64,000 nucleotides of DNA, from assembly GCA_965221595.1 (NCBI GenBank), contig OZ244900.1, positions 1,178,001-1,242,000 on the forward strand, in the 5' to 3' direction. This document shows positions 16,475 through 24,999 of the stretch, piece by piece. Within the stretch, counting starts at the first letter, position 1; the number at the start of each line of letters is the position of its first letter. The notes beneath the pieces are model-generated. The model had not been told where the DNA came from, did no database searches, and saw nothing but the letters and a program-made list of their open reading frames with translations. The stretch comes from JAAXGX01 sp965221595. GTDB lineage: Bacteria; Acidobacteriota; Vicinamibacteria; Vicinamibacterales; UBA8438. Made by a program: the position numbers and the translations under genes.

Positions 16475-16678
16475 CGCTGCCATCTCCCTGGCTCCGCCTG
16501 CCGTCACTCAGGCCGGGTCTAGCCCCGAACCTCCGGCGGCATGCGCCGTACCTGCCGCGCCCGCTATTCTACCGCGCTGCGCGGGCCCACTGCGAGCCGG
16601 CCGCGGCCGGCCCCGCATTGAGCCCGGTGCGCGGGCGGTGATACGCTGGGCACTGCTCCAACCGCAGGAGGATGCCCG

Positions 16679-18460
16679 ATGGCAATCGACAAGTGGGACG
16701 AGGAAGGGAAGTTCTGGGAAGCCGATCACGGTCTGCTCGACGAGGCGCAGATCGCCAAGCTGGCACGGGCCGACGAGTCCGAACCGCTGCGGTCGCCGAT
16801 ACCGACGCGCATGATCTCCAACGGCGAGTACATGCCGGTCCCGCAGACGGACGACCAGCGGCGGGTCGAGGCGCGCATCGGCGAGCTCGCCGACTCGGCC
16901 AGCCGCAAGCTCGGCGTCGACCGGCGAACGTTCCTGGCGTCCAGCGGCGGCATGGCCGCGGCGCTCATCGCGATGAACGAGGTGTTCGGCCGCTTCTTCG
17001 ACGTCGACCCCGTGGAGATGTTCGAGCCGGCCGCCTACGCCCAGGCCGGCGCGCCCCGCGACCTGTTCGTCTTCGATGACCAGTTGCACCTGGTCCGCGG
17101 ATCGAATACGAGCAGCGGGCACGCCCTGCGCGCGGCGGCCCAGGGCCCGACGGCCGGCGACCGGTACGCTCCCGCGCCCGGACGCGGCGTCGACGAGGGG
17201 GGCGCGGCATGGCGCCCGTGGAACCCCGACCTCGTCGGCCTGCCGATGACGCCGTCGAACTTCCAGCTCGTGCAGTTCATCAAGGACGTCTACCTCGACA
17301 GCCAGGTGACGATCGGCCTGCTGAGCAACGTCACCGCGTTCTCGGCGACGCCGGTGGGGCAGCGGGGCGACCCCGGCATCACGAACCGACCGCCGCGCAA
17401 CTACCGGGAGGCGGAGGCGGCCGAGACCATCACGGCCGCACAGACTGCCGCGGCGCGCAACTTCGTCAACGAGATCTCGGGCTCGCGCCGGATGATGGCC
17501 CACGGCATGCTGTACGTCGGGCGCGGCAACCTCGAGTGGATCCAGCAGCAGATCGACGAGAACCACCCCGATTCCTGGAAGGGCTACAACATCTCGAACG
17601 CCGCCAAGGTCGACGAGGACCCGAACAGCCTGATGCGGCGCTGGCGGCACGATGACGAGGACGTCGCGTATCCGACGTTCGAACTGATCCAGAACGTCTA
17701 CGACCGCATCCGGGACGAGTATCCGGGCTTCAACAACATCTGCGTCCACAAGGGGCTGGCGCCCGGACCGCCCGACCCGTTGCTGGGCCATCCGGCCGAC
17801 CTGCCGAAGGCGGCGCAGGACTGGCCGGGTCTCAAGTTCGTCACGTACCACGCCTGCATCCAGCAGACGACCTGGCACGCGGACTCGCTGCAGACCATCC
17901 GCTCGCGCACGCTGCGCGACGGGGTGCCCGACATCAAGTGGACCACCGAATATGCCCAGCTCGTGGCGCCCTACGCGAACTGCATCGCCGAGATCGGCAC
18001 CACCTGGGCCTCGTCCATCGTGACCTTCCCCACAGTGGCGGCGCACATCATGGGGCAGCTCATGCGCTACCTGGGCGAGGACCGCATCGTGTTCGGTTCC
18101 GACTGCGTCTGGTACGGTTCGCCGCAGTGGCAGATCGATGCGCTCTGGCGCTTCCAGATCCCTGAGCAGTTGCGCGAGGAATTCGGCTATCCGGAACTGA
18201 CCGACACGGCGAAGCGCAAGATCCTCGGCCTCAACTCGGCGCAGCTGTACGGCATCACGCCGGTCGAGGGCGCCGAAAAGGACCGCATCTACCGACCGGT
18301 GCCCGCGGACTACGAGGACCGCATCTCGGACGAGCTGAAGACCATCATGGAGTTCCCGGGCTACACGGCGGACAACATGTCGAAGCTCAAGGACAAGTAC
18401 GCGGAGCTCGGTCCGGCGCCGAGCAATACGCGCTACGGCTGGATACGGACGAAGGTCTAG
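16679..18460 (+). CDS. Amidohydrolase-family metal-dependent hydrolase with an internal Tat-like segment
   Basis: 593 residues, long for amidohydrolase 2 proteins (usually 300-400). The first 80 residues are hydrophilic, then DRRTFLASSGGMAAALIAMNE (about 81-101) reads like a twin-arginine motif with its hydrophobic core. The catalytic barrel follows, with FDDQLHL in place of the usual first metal site, FNNICVHKG, YHACIQ and FGSDCVWYG carrying the later ligands. AGGAGG lies before the ATG. It may decarboxylate or hydrolyse an aromatic or cyclic substrate. A PLL-like lectin gene follows by 22 bases. Confidence 0.82.
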   Translation: MAIDKWDEEGKFWEADHGLLDEAQIAKLARADESEPLRSPIPTRMISNGEYMPVPQTDDQRRVEARIGELADSASRKLGVDRRTFLASSGGMAAALIAMNEVFGRFFDVDPVEMFEPAAYAQAGAPRDLFVFDDQLHLVRGSNTSSGHALRAAAQGPTAGDRYAPAPGRGVDEGGAAWRPWNPDLVGLPMTPSNFQLVQFIKDVYLDSQVTIGLLSNVTAFSATPVGQRGDPGITNRPPRNYREAEAAETITAAQTAAARNFVNEISGSRRMMAHGMLYVGRGNLEWIQQQIDENHPDSWKGYNISNAAKVDEDPNSLMRRWRHDDEDVAYPTFELIQNVYDRIRDEYPGFNNICVHKGLAPGPPDPLLGHPADLPKAAQDWPGLKFVTYHACIQQTTWHADSLQTIRSRTLRDGVPDIKWTTEYAQLVAPYANCIAEIGTTWASSIVTFPTVAAHIMGQLMRYLGEDRIVFGSDCVWYGSPQWQIDALWRFQIPEQLREEFGYPELTDTAKRKILGLNSAQLYGITPVEGAEKDRIYRPVPADYEDRISDELKTIMEFPGYTADNMSKLKDKYAELGPAPSNTRYGWIRTKV

Positions 18461-18482
18461 CCCCCGTCGGGACGGAGATCGG

Positions 18483-19475
18483 ATGCCCGCGGAGTGGTCG
18501 GCCATCGGCGCCGGCCTGTTCTGTCCGGTCGCGGTCTCGCCGGCACCGGGCCGCGTCGTGCTGCTTGCCAGGACCGCCGGAGGCGAGCTGGTGCGGCGCG
18601 AGCGGTCGCCGGACCGCGGCTGGGCGAGGGCTCGCTCGTTGGGCGTCCCGACGGCCCGCAGCGCCGGCGGCGGCATGGACGTGCCGGTCGACTGGCAGGT
18701 GGCGGCCTGCGGAGCGGGACCCGCCGGGGACGCCGCGCAGGACCTGGAGCTGGAGATCGTTGCCCGCAGCCCCGACGGGGACCTCCTGCATGGGCGGCAG
18801 CGCGGTGCCGGCCGCGCCCGCTTCGAGTGTCTGGGTGCGCCGGCCGCCGTGGCGGGCGGGCGCGCCATCCCGATGGGTATCGTGAGCCCGCCGGCCGTGT
18901 GCCGGGGCGCGTCCGACCGGCTCGACGTCTTTGCGGTAGGACCGGGCGGCGAGTTGCTGCACGCCGCGCGGCGCGCCGGGGCGTGGGAGCCGTTCGATGC
19001 GCTGGGCGCGCCGGCGGGGACGCCCCGGAGCGAGGCAGTCGCCGCCTGCTGTTGCGGGTCCGCGCGCATCGCCGTGTTCCGCCGGGGCGGTGCCGGCGAG
19101 CTGCTGCTCAAGTGGTGGGACGGCGCCGCGTGGAGCGGGTATGCGTCGCTCGGCGTGCCGCAGGCGCCGGATCCGTCGTATCCGGCCGTGCTGGCGCCGG
19201 CGCCGCTGAGCGGCCCGCCGGCGGCATGTAGTTGGGGGCCGTCCCGGCTCGACGTGTTCGCTCGCGGCGCCGAGGGCGACCTCGTTCACACCTGGTGGGA
19301 CGGCACCGAGTGGAGCAGCTTCGAATCGCGCGGCCTGCCGGTGTCGAACGACCGGGCGGTACCGCTGACCGGCGTCGTCAGCGCCTGCAGTGCGGGAGAA
19401 GGGACATGCGACATCCTGGCCGGCGCGATCGACGGCCGCCTCTATCACGCAGTCTGGAGTAGAGATGCCCAGTAG
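18483..19475 (+). CDS. PLL-like lectin / beta-propeller repeat protein
   Basis: 330 residues built from about six repeats of 45-50 residues with the pattern LDVFAVGPGGELLHA, KWWDGAAWSGYASLG and LDVFARGAEGDLVHTWWDG. This is the repeat of PLL-type fucose-binding seven-bladed lectins and DUF346 proteins. No signal peptide or lipobox is visible, which is odd beside exported enzymes. The stop lies 11 bases inside the next gene, so the two are coupled. The ligand is unknown; a glycan is the family expectation. Confidence 0.78.
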   Translation: MPAEWSAIGAGLFCPVAVSPAPGRVVLLARTAGGELVRRERSPDRGWARARSLGVPTARSAGGGMDVPVDWQVAACGAGPAGDAAQDLELEIVARSPDGDLLHGRQRGAGRARFECLGAPAAVAGGRAIPMGIVSPPAVCRGASDRLDVFAVGPGGELLHAARRAGAWEPFDALGAPAGTPRSEAVAACCCGSARIAVFRRGGAGELLLKWWDGAAWSGYASLGVPQAPDPSYPAVLAPAPLSGPPAACSWGPSRLDVFARGAEGDLVHTWWDGTEWSSFESRGLPVSNDRAVPLTGVVSACSAGEGTCDILAGAIDGRLYHAVWSRDAQ

Positions 19476-21198
19476 ACGGAAGACCTCGACGATTCCCCGC
19501 GCAGCCGGTGCAGCCTGCCTCTGCCTGGCCCTCGCCGTGCCGCCCACCGTTGCCGTTGCACAGGAGAGCATGGCGTATCAGCCCGTCACCGACGCCGAGC
19601 TGCGGGATCCGCCGCCCGGCGACTGGCTGATGTACAGGCGCACCTACAACGGTTGGGGCTACAGCCCCCTCGACCAGATCACGACCGCGAACGTCGCCGA
19701 CCTGCGTCCCGTGTGGGCGTTCGCAACCGGCCTGACCGAAGGGCACGAGTCGCCGCCCATCGTCAACGACGGCGCGATGTTCATCACCACGCCGCAGAAC
19801 AACGTGATTGCGCTCGACGCCCGCACCGGCGACATGAAGTGGCGCTACGTGCGGCGACTGCCGGAGGACCTGCTGCAGATTCACCCCACCAACCGGGGGG
19901 TGGCGCTGTACGGCGACAAGGTGTACATGGCGACGGTCGATTCGTTCGTCGTGGCGCTCGATGCCGAGACCGGCCGCGTCGTGTGGGAGTCGCCGGCGGG
20001 CGACTGGCGGATCGGCTACTACATGACCATGGCGCCGCTGACGGTCAACGGCAAGGTGCTGGTCGGGGTATCCGGCGGTGAGCTCGGCATCCGCGGCTTC
20101 GTTGCCGCGTTCGACGCGGAGACCGGCGCCGAGGTGTGGCGGACGCACACGGTGCCGGCGCCGGGCGAGCCGGGCAACGAGACCTGGCCGGGCGACACCT
20201 GGCAGACCGGGGCGACGCCCGTGTGGGTGACCGGCACCTACGACCCGGAGCTGAACCTGACGTACTGGGGCACCGGGAATGCCGGTCCCTGGATGGGCGA
20301 CCAGCGGCCGGGCGACAACCTGTACGCCAACTCGGTGATCGCGCTCGACGCGGACAGCGGCGAGCTCGAGGGCTACCACCAGTACCACTGGAACGGCTCG
20401 TGGGACTGGGACGAAGTGGCCCCGCCGCTGCTCATCGACATCGACCGGGGCGGACGCACGGCGAAGGGGCTCGTACACCCGGGCCGCAACGGCTACCTCT
20501 GGCTGCTGGAGCAGGAGGCGGATCGCATCGGGTTCATCGACGCCACGGCGTACGTCTACCAGAACGCGTTCACGAGCATCGATCCCGAGACGGGGCGCCC
20601 GCAGTACGACCCGGCGCACAAGCCGCGGACCGGAACGCGCTTGGACTTCTGTCCCTCGATCTGGGGCGGCAAGAACTGGCCGCCGGCCGCGTTCAGTCCG
20701 GTTACCGGCCTGCTGTACTTCTCCGCGAACGACAATCTGTGCGCCTTCATGAATACGCGTGAGGTGGAGTACACCCCCGGCCAGGTGTTCACGGGCGGAT
20801 CGTCGCAGATGTACGTGCGGGAGGGTGCGGAGCACATCGGCGAGCTGCAGGCCTGGGACCTCGACGCCGGCGAGCAGGTGTGGACCCGCGAGTTCGAGTC
20901 GCACAACTGGGGCCCGGTGCTCACCACTGCCGGGGGGCTCGTGTTTGCCGGCGGCACCAACGACCGCTACTTCCGCGCGTTCGACGGGCGGACGGGCGAG
21001 ACGCTCTGGGAGCAGCGCACCAGCACGGGCGTCATCGGCGTGCCGACGTCCTACCTGGTCGACGGCGTCCAGTACGTGGCTGTGCAGGCCGGCTGGGGGC
21101 TCGACGCCGCGCGGATGCAGAACGCGCTGGACCGCAGCCGCGGCGTCACGACATCCCTCCCCCAGGGTGGCGTGCTGTGGGTATTCGCCCTGCCGTAG
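19465..21198 (+). CDS. PQQ-dependent alcohol dehydrogenase (quinoprotein)
   Basis: 577 residues with a signal peptide (LALAVPPTVAVAQE). Eight Trp-docking blades are visible (WLMYRRTYNGWGYSPLDQI, VWAFATG, WGTGNAGPW), and GGKNWPPAAFSPVTGLLYF is the typical methanol/ethanol dehydrogenase motif. It lacks a CxxCH haem domain, so it is a single-domain type I enzyme needing a separate cytochrome. ATG 19465 overlaps the end of the lectin gene by 11 bases. The N-terminal half of the barrel is full length for the family, and periplasmic oxidation of alcohols or aldoses is likely. Confidence 0.87.
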   Translation: MPSRRKTSTIPRAAGAACLCLALAVPPTVAVAQESMAYQPVTDAELRDPPPGDWLMYRRTYNGWGYSPLDQITTANVADLRPVWAFATGLTEGHESPPIVNDGAMFITTPQNNVIALDARTGDMKWRYVRRLPEDLLQIHPTNRGVALYGDKVYMATVDSFVVALDAETGRVVWESPAGDWRIGYYMTMAPLTVNGKVLVGVSGGELGIRGFVAAFDAETGAEVWRTHTVPAPGEPGNETWPGDTWQTGATPVWVTGTYDPELNLTYWGTGNAGPWMGDQRPGDNLYANSVIALDADSGELEGYHQYHWNGSWDWDEVAPPLLIDIDRGGRTAKGLVHPGRNGYLWLLEQEADRIGFIDATAYVYQNAFTSIDPETGRPQYDPAHKPRTGTRLDFCPSIWGGKNWPPAAFSPVTGLLYFSANDNLCAFMNTREVEYTPGQVFTGGSSQMYVREGAEHIGELQAWDLDAGEQVWTREFESHNWGPVLTTAGGLVFAGGTNDRYFRAFDGRTGETLWEQRTSTGVIGVPTSYLVDGVQYVAVQAGWGLDAARMQNALDRSRGVTTSLPQGGVLWVFALP

Positions 21199-21241
21199 CC
21201 CGGTGGTTCTGGCGGCCACGAGTTGGAAGGAGGAACAGGTC

Positions 21242-22195
21242 ATGACCTGTCGATGTGCCCGTTGGTTCGGATGCGGCGTGCTGACGTTGGCCCTGTTGGT
21301 TGCGGTCCCTGCCGCCGGCGAGGCAGAGGTCTACCGGCTCTACTATCTCGGCGGGCAATCGAACATGGTCGGTGTGGCCAGCGTGGACGAGCTGCCGGAT
21401 TCCCTGCGCGGGCCGGTACCGGGCGTCATGATTTACGAAGGCGGGACGGGCCCCGACGGCGTGGCACCTGTCCAGGGGCGCGGGCAGTGGAAGGTGCTCG
21501 GGGAGGGTGCCGGTCCGACCTTCGGGCCCGAGATCAGTTTCGGGCAGGAGATCCTCGAACGACATCCTGACCAGAACATTGCGTTGCTCAAGGTCGCGCG
21601 CGGCGGCTCGGCGCTCGACGTGGAGGCGGCGTTCCAGTTCGGGTCGTGGGCTCATGACTACGACGGCGGTGAGGGCCCCGGTCGAGGCATCAACATCTAC
21701 GACCACTTCCTGGCCGCGGTCCGCCACGCGACGGCGGTGAGGGACATCGATGGCGACGGCGTGGACGATACCCTGGTGCCCGCCGGCATCGTGTGGGTGC
21801 ACGGCGGAACCGAGTCCGGCATGGGCAGCGAAGCTGCAGCGCGGCGCTACGGAGCCAATCTGACACAGTTCATGCATCTGGCGCGGGCGGCCCTGCGCGT
21901 GGACGACCTGCCGGTCGTGCTCAGCGCCGTGGGCGATTCCCGCCAGCCCGAAGTCGTCGCGCGACTCTTTGCCGGGCCCTACGGCTACGAGCCCGGGGCC
22001 GACGGGAGCGTCTGGAAGCACGGGCCGATCGTCCTCGCCGGTCAACAGGCGTTCGTCGAGGGCGACGGGAACGCGGCGCTGGTGCGGTCCGAGGGGCTGT
22101 CGTACGAAGCCGACGCAATTCACTACAGCGCCGCAGGCCTGGTCGAAATAGGCCGCAGGCTCGCCGTCGCCATGGCCGGTTTGGAGCGCCGCTAG
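21242..22195 (+). CDS. Exported sialate O-acetylesterase-like (SASA/CE6) protein
   Basis: 317 residues. Signal peptide, then LYYLGGQSNMVG around 32-43, the GQSNM block with the nucleophile serine, a middle GGSALDVE, and a C-terminal DAIHYSAAGL with the catalytic Asp/His. This is the SASA-domain carbohydrate esterase pattern, usually deacetylating sugars or xylan. AGGAGG lies nine bases before the ATG. It follows the quinoprotein by 43 bases in the same orientation and may be in its operon. Substrate unassigned. Confidence 0.85.
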   Translation: MTCRCARWFGCGVLTLALLVAVPAAGEAEVYRLYYLGGQSNMVGVASVDELPDSLRGPVPGVMIYEGGTGPDGVAPVQGRGQWKVLGEGAGPTFGPEISFGQEILERHPDQNIALLKVARGGSALDVEAAFQFGSWAHDYDGGEGPGRGINIYDHFLAAVRHATAVRDIDGDGVDDTLVPAGIVWVHGGTESGMGSEAAARRYGANLTQFMHLARAALRVDDLPVVLSAVGDSRQPEVVARLFAGPYGYEPGADGSVWKHGPIVLAGQQAFVEGDGNAALVRSEGLSYEADAIHYSAAGLVEIGRRLAVAMAGLERR

Positions 22196-22267
22196 CCCGT
22201 CAGGTGTCGCCCGGCGGCTCGGCGTCCGGCCCATACGCCCGACCCGGCCCGGAGCAGGCAACAACGG

Positions 22268-24274
22268 CTAGGGTGCCGCGGGCGTCCAGGTTCGTGCCTG
22301 CCGCTCGGCTTCCGCCACGTCGGCCGGACTCATGCGCCGGGCCAGCGCCGCGCGGGCCTCGACGGCGCGCGTGCGGGCTGCGACGGACACCTCGCTTGGG
22401 TCCGCCGCCAAGCGTGCGGCGGCGACGCTGTACCACCGGTACGCGGCGATGTCGTCCTGCGCGACGCCGTCTCCCGCCGCGTACATCTGCGCCAGGTTGA
22501 ACTGTGCGATGGGTTGGCCCCGCTCGGCCGCCCGGCGGTACCAGCGCACCGCCTCCGTGTCGTCCTGCTGCACGCCGCGGCCGCCGCGGTACAGGCTGCC
22601 CAGGTTGACCTGGGCTCCAGCGTGGCCGAGCTCCGCGGCAGCCCGGTACAAACGGGCGGCCGCGGTCGCGTCGGCCGGCACGCCGCGCCCGCGGTCGTGG
22701 AGCTGCGCGAGATTGAACTGCGCCTCCGGGTAGTCGGGCTGCAGCGCGAGCGCTTGGCGGAACGCGGCCACCCCGGCCTCGAAACGGCCGGCCTGCACGT
22801 GCACGGCCCCGAGGCTGTTGTGCGTCTGCGCCACGTCCGGCGCGAGCGCCGCAGCGCGCTGCAGCGGTTCCAGTGCCTCCGCCGCGCGCCCGGCCCGCAG
22901 CAGCACGTAGCCGAGCTCGTTCTGAAGCGTCGCCTGGTCCGGCTGCGCATGCGCGAGGTCGCGGTAGTGGTCGATCGTCGCCTCGATGCGGCCCTGCGAG
23001 AGCAGCGAGACGCCGCGTGCCAGTGCCACCTCGGTCCCCGTCCGGAGCTGCATCACGGCGAAGACGGCGGCCCACACCGTCACGTAGGCCAGGTTGCGGT
23101 GCAGCGGCGTCAGCGCCCGCCCGAGCATCGCCGGATCGAGGCGCCGAAGGGCTGCCGAGCGCGCGGCGCCGTCGATTGCCTTGATCAGCAGGTTGAGCAC
23201 CGGCACCGCCAGCAGCTTGTCGTAATGGGTCGGAATGCCGGCGCGCTCCAGCACGCCGAACAGCACGACGATGCTGGCGCCGTAGAGGATACCGAAGACG
23301 AGGCGTCCCAGCTCGGTGCGTGGCGACGTCGACGGATCGTTGAACAGCAGGTGCATGCCCAGGAACGCTGCAATCGGGACCGCCCCGCCGCCGAGCGAGG
23401 CGGGACTGAAGAAATGGCTGCCCGTGAGCGCGAAGTGGACGAGGATGAACGCGTACGTCGTCACGACCGCCGACAGCGTCATCGACACGACGCCGAAGAG
23501 GAGCTGCGCCGGCAGACTCGCCGCGAAGATCAGCAGATACATGTAGGGCGGAAAGATCTGCGTGACCGCGATCTCCGGCCCCCAGGTGATGTCCGTCGCG
23601 CCGGTGGCGATCAGGAGCAGGGCGAACAGGCCCAGCGGGAACGATGACGGGTTGAAGATGTGCACCCGGCGCCCGTCCTTCTGCCAGCGGATGAGGGCCT
23701 TCACGGCAAAGCCGACCGCCACCATGACGAACTGCAGGGCGAACCAGTCCGGCTTGAACCACATGAAGAGGTTGATGCTGAAAATGATGGGGAAGGGGCC
23801 GAAGCCGAGTGTGTAGCGGTCGCGCCGCGACCAGGTGAGCAGCATGTCGAACGCATAGGCGAAGACGAGCTGCGCGGCGATCAGGTGCGCGGAGTCGTAG
23901 ACCTCGCGCCAGTACCAGCCCCAGTAGAGATAGACGGAGAGCTGCGCGCACGCCTGGACGTAGTGCTGCCTGCGCAGCACCACGTCGAGCGCCAGCCGGC
24001 GGCCCGTGCGCGCCGCCGCGGCGAAGAGCACGCCGCTCCAGGCCAGGAGCACCCCGGCGGCGCCCAGGACCGCCCACAGCAGCGCCGGCCGCTGATGGAC
24101 TGCGTCCAGGGCCGCGAAGGTTGCCAGCGCTATTGTGAACGCCACCGGCCACGCGAGCGCCTGCGCCGGCCGCAGGTCCGTGAGCTGCGCGGGTCCGGGC
24201 GCGGCGTGCGGCGCCGCGATCTGCGAACCTGCCGCATGACGTTTCCGGCCCGCTCGCCGCCTGCGTTGGGACAT
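22268..24274 (-). CDS. RnfD/NqrB-like membrane protein fused to TPR and Sel1 repeats
   Basis: 668 residues. Residues about 40-410 contain eight to ten membrane spans with RnfD/NqrB-family signatures: HIFNPSSFPLGLF, HLLFNDPSTSPRTELGRLVFG. From about 430 onward there are two or three TPR units (ALAPDVAQTHNSLG, QPDYPEAQFNLAQL) and then Sel1-like units (AARLYRAAAELGHAGAQVNLG). The SGAT flavin-attachment motif of RnfD/NqrB is not visible, and no other rnf genes are near, so it may not pump ions. The leader has no clear ribosome-binding site; TAAGAT lies 12 bases before the ATG. It is divergent from the coiled-coil gene. Confidence 0.75.
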   Translation of the reverse strand: MSQRRRRAGRKRHAAGSQIAAPHAAPGPAQLTDLRPAQALAWPVAFTIALATFAALDAVHQRPALLWAVLGAAGVLLAWSGVLFAAAARTGRRLALDVVLRRQHYVQACAQLSVYLYWGWYWREVYDSAHLIAAQLVFAYAFDMLLTWSRRDRYTLGFGPFPIIFSINLFMWFKPDWFALQFVMVAVGFAVKALIRWQKDGRRVHIFNPSSFPLGLFALLLIATGATDITWGPEIAVTQIFPPYMYLLIFAASLPAQLLFGVVSMTLSAVVTTYAFILVHFALTGSHFFSPASLGGGAVPIAAFLGMHLLFNDPSTSPRTELGRLVFGILYGASIVVLFGVLERAGIPTHYDKLLAVPVLNLLIKAIDGAARSAALRRLDPAMLGRALTPLHRNLAYVTVWAAVFAVMQLRTGTEVALARGVSLLSQGRIEATIDHYRDLAHAQPDQATLQNELGYVLLRAGRAAEALEPLQRAAALAPDVAQTHNSLGAVHVQAGRFEAGVAAFRQALALQPDYPEAQFNLAQLHDRGRGVPADATAAARLYRAAAELGHAGAQVNLGSLYRGGRGVQQDDTEAVRWYRRAAERGQPIAQFNLAQMYAAGDGVAQDDIAAYRWYSVAAARLAADPSEVSVAARTRAVEARAALARRMSPADVAEAERQARTWTPAAP

Positions 24275-24387
24275 GGGCTGCCGCGGATCTTAGCAGCCCG
24301 CGGCAGTGCACCGCGGCCCGGGCCACCGCACGCGGGCCCACGAAACCTGGCATGTTTCCTGCGTCCGCCTCTCTCCGAAAGGCGCCG

Positions 24388-24416
24388 TTGTCGAAGGGGG
24401 TGCGCTGTCCTATACT
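24388..24416 (+). promoter_or_regulatory. Sigma-70-type promoter TTGTCG-17-TATACT
   Basis: -35 TTGTCG at 24388-24393 and -10 TATACT at 24411-24416 with a 17-base spacer, upstream of the GTG at 24429. The predicted +1 near 24423 would leave a six-base leader and place the GGAGG (24419-24423) mostly outside the transcript, so either transcription starts earlier or this message is effectively near-leaderless. Confidence 0.55.
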
Positions 24417-24428
24417 GCGGAGGTAGCG

Positions 24429-24812
24429 GTGACTGCCAGTACGGTCGAACAACGATTTACTGCAGTGGAGCACCAGGTGGCAGAAAACGCGCTCGGCATC
24501 GAAGGGTTGCGTGAAGAAGTCGCGGAACTCGGCCGCCGCCTGGACCGCGGTTTCGAGGCGGTGGAACGACGGTTCGAGGCAATCGACCGGCGGTTCGAAG
24601 CAATCGACCGACGGTTCGAGGTCATGGACCGGCGGTTCGAGGCCATGGACAGACGCTTCGAAGCGCTGGAGCAGCGGTTCGACCAGCGACTCGAAGCGTT
24701 CGACCAGAAGCTGTCGCGGCAGTTCTTCTGGGTGGTCGGCATCCAGATAACCACCGTGCTTGCCATGACCGGCGCCATCGCCGCCATCGCCGCCGCCGCG
24801 CTGGGGAGCTGA
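24429..24812 (+). CDS. Small membrane-anchored coiled-coil protein with heptad tandem repeats
   Basis: 127 residues from a GTG with GGAGG five bases upstream. Residues about 40-95 are seven near-identical heptads of the type RRFEAID, giving a charged parallel coiled coil. A single C-terminal membrane helix (FFWVVGIQITTVLAMTGAIA) follows and ends close to the C-terminus. The layout resembles the DUF1640/CCDC90-like tail-anchored proteins. Oligomerisation is likely, but I do not know the function. An in-frame ATG at 24306 gives an N-terminal extension without coiled-coil logic and is rejected. Confidence 0.72.
   Translation: MTASTVEQRFTAVEHQVAENALGIEGLREEVAELGRRLDRGFEAVERRFEAIDRRFEAIDRRFEVMDRRFEAMDRRFEALEQRFDQRLEAFDQKLSRQFFWVVGIQITTVLAMTGAIAAIAAAALGS
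24546..24692 (+). repeat. Seven tandem 21-base units encoding the heptad repeats
   Basis: Each unit is 21 bases and encodes one heptad (RRFEAID and variants). Units 2-5 differ by only a few bases, mostly at silent or conservative positions, so the array probably grew by recent slippage or unequal exchange and may vary in copy number between strains. Confidence 0.85.
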
Positions 24813-24904
24813 CGCGCACCGGCATGTTGCGTGCCGTGCTGTCCGGCGCGGCCGTCCCTGCCCACTTTTCGACAGCGTCGCGGACCTGCCGGGACACCTG
24901 CGCT

Positions 24905-24943
24905 GAAAAAGAAAAAGGGGATGACCCCGAAGGGCCATCCCCT
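24905..24943 (-). terminator. Rho-independent terminator with UUCG tetraloop for the TonB receptor gene
   Basis: Read on the minus strand, a 12-base stem (24943-24932 with 24927-24916, one G-U pair) closes on a UUCG loop and is followed by a U-rich tract (U5 C U5). It lies 57 bases beyond the receptor's stop at 25000. It is the only textbook terminator in the window. Confidence 0.9.
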
Positions 24944-24999
24944 GAGCGTGTCGCGCGGTGCAATGGGACCGAGGCGTCCGGCCCCGGCGCACCGCGAGG

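Noticed and set aside
16508..19111. An 867-codon minus-strand open frame
   Set aside because: Antisense to the amidohydrolase and lectin; arginine and proline-rich with no motifs.
22268..24274. Part of an Rnf or Nqr complex
   Set aside because: No other rnf/nqr genes lie nearby and the flavin motif is not visible; only the family resemblance remains.
24546..24692. CRISPR-like array
   Set aside because: The 21-base units are contiguous without spacers and encode in-frame heptads.
22200..24992. A 930-codon minus-strand open frame overlapping the RnfD-like gene in another frame
   Set aside because: Low-complexity translation; the RnfD-like frame has membrane and repeat structure.
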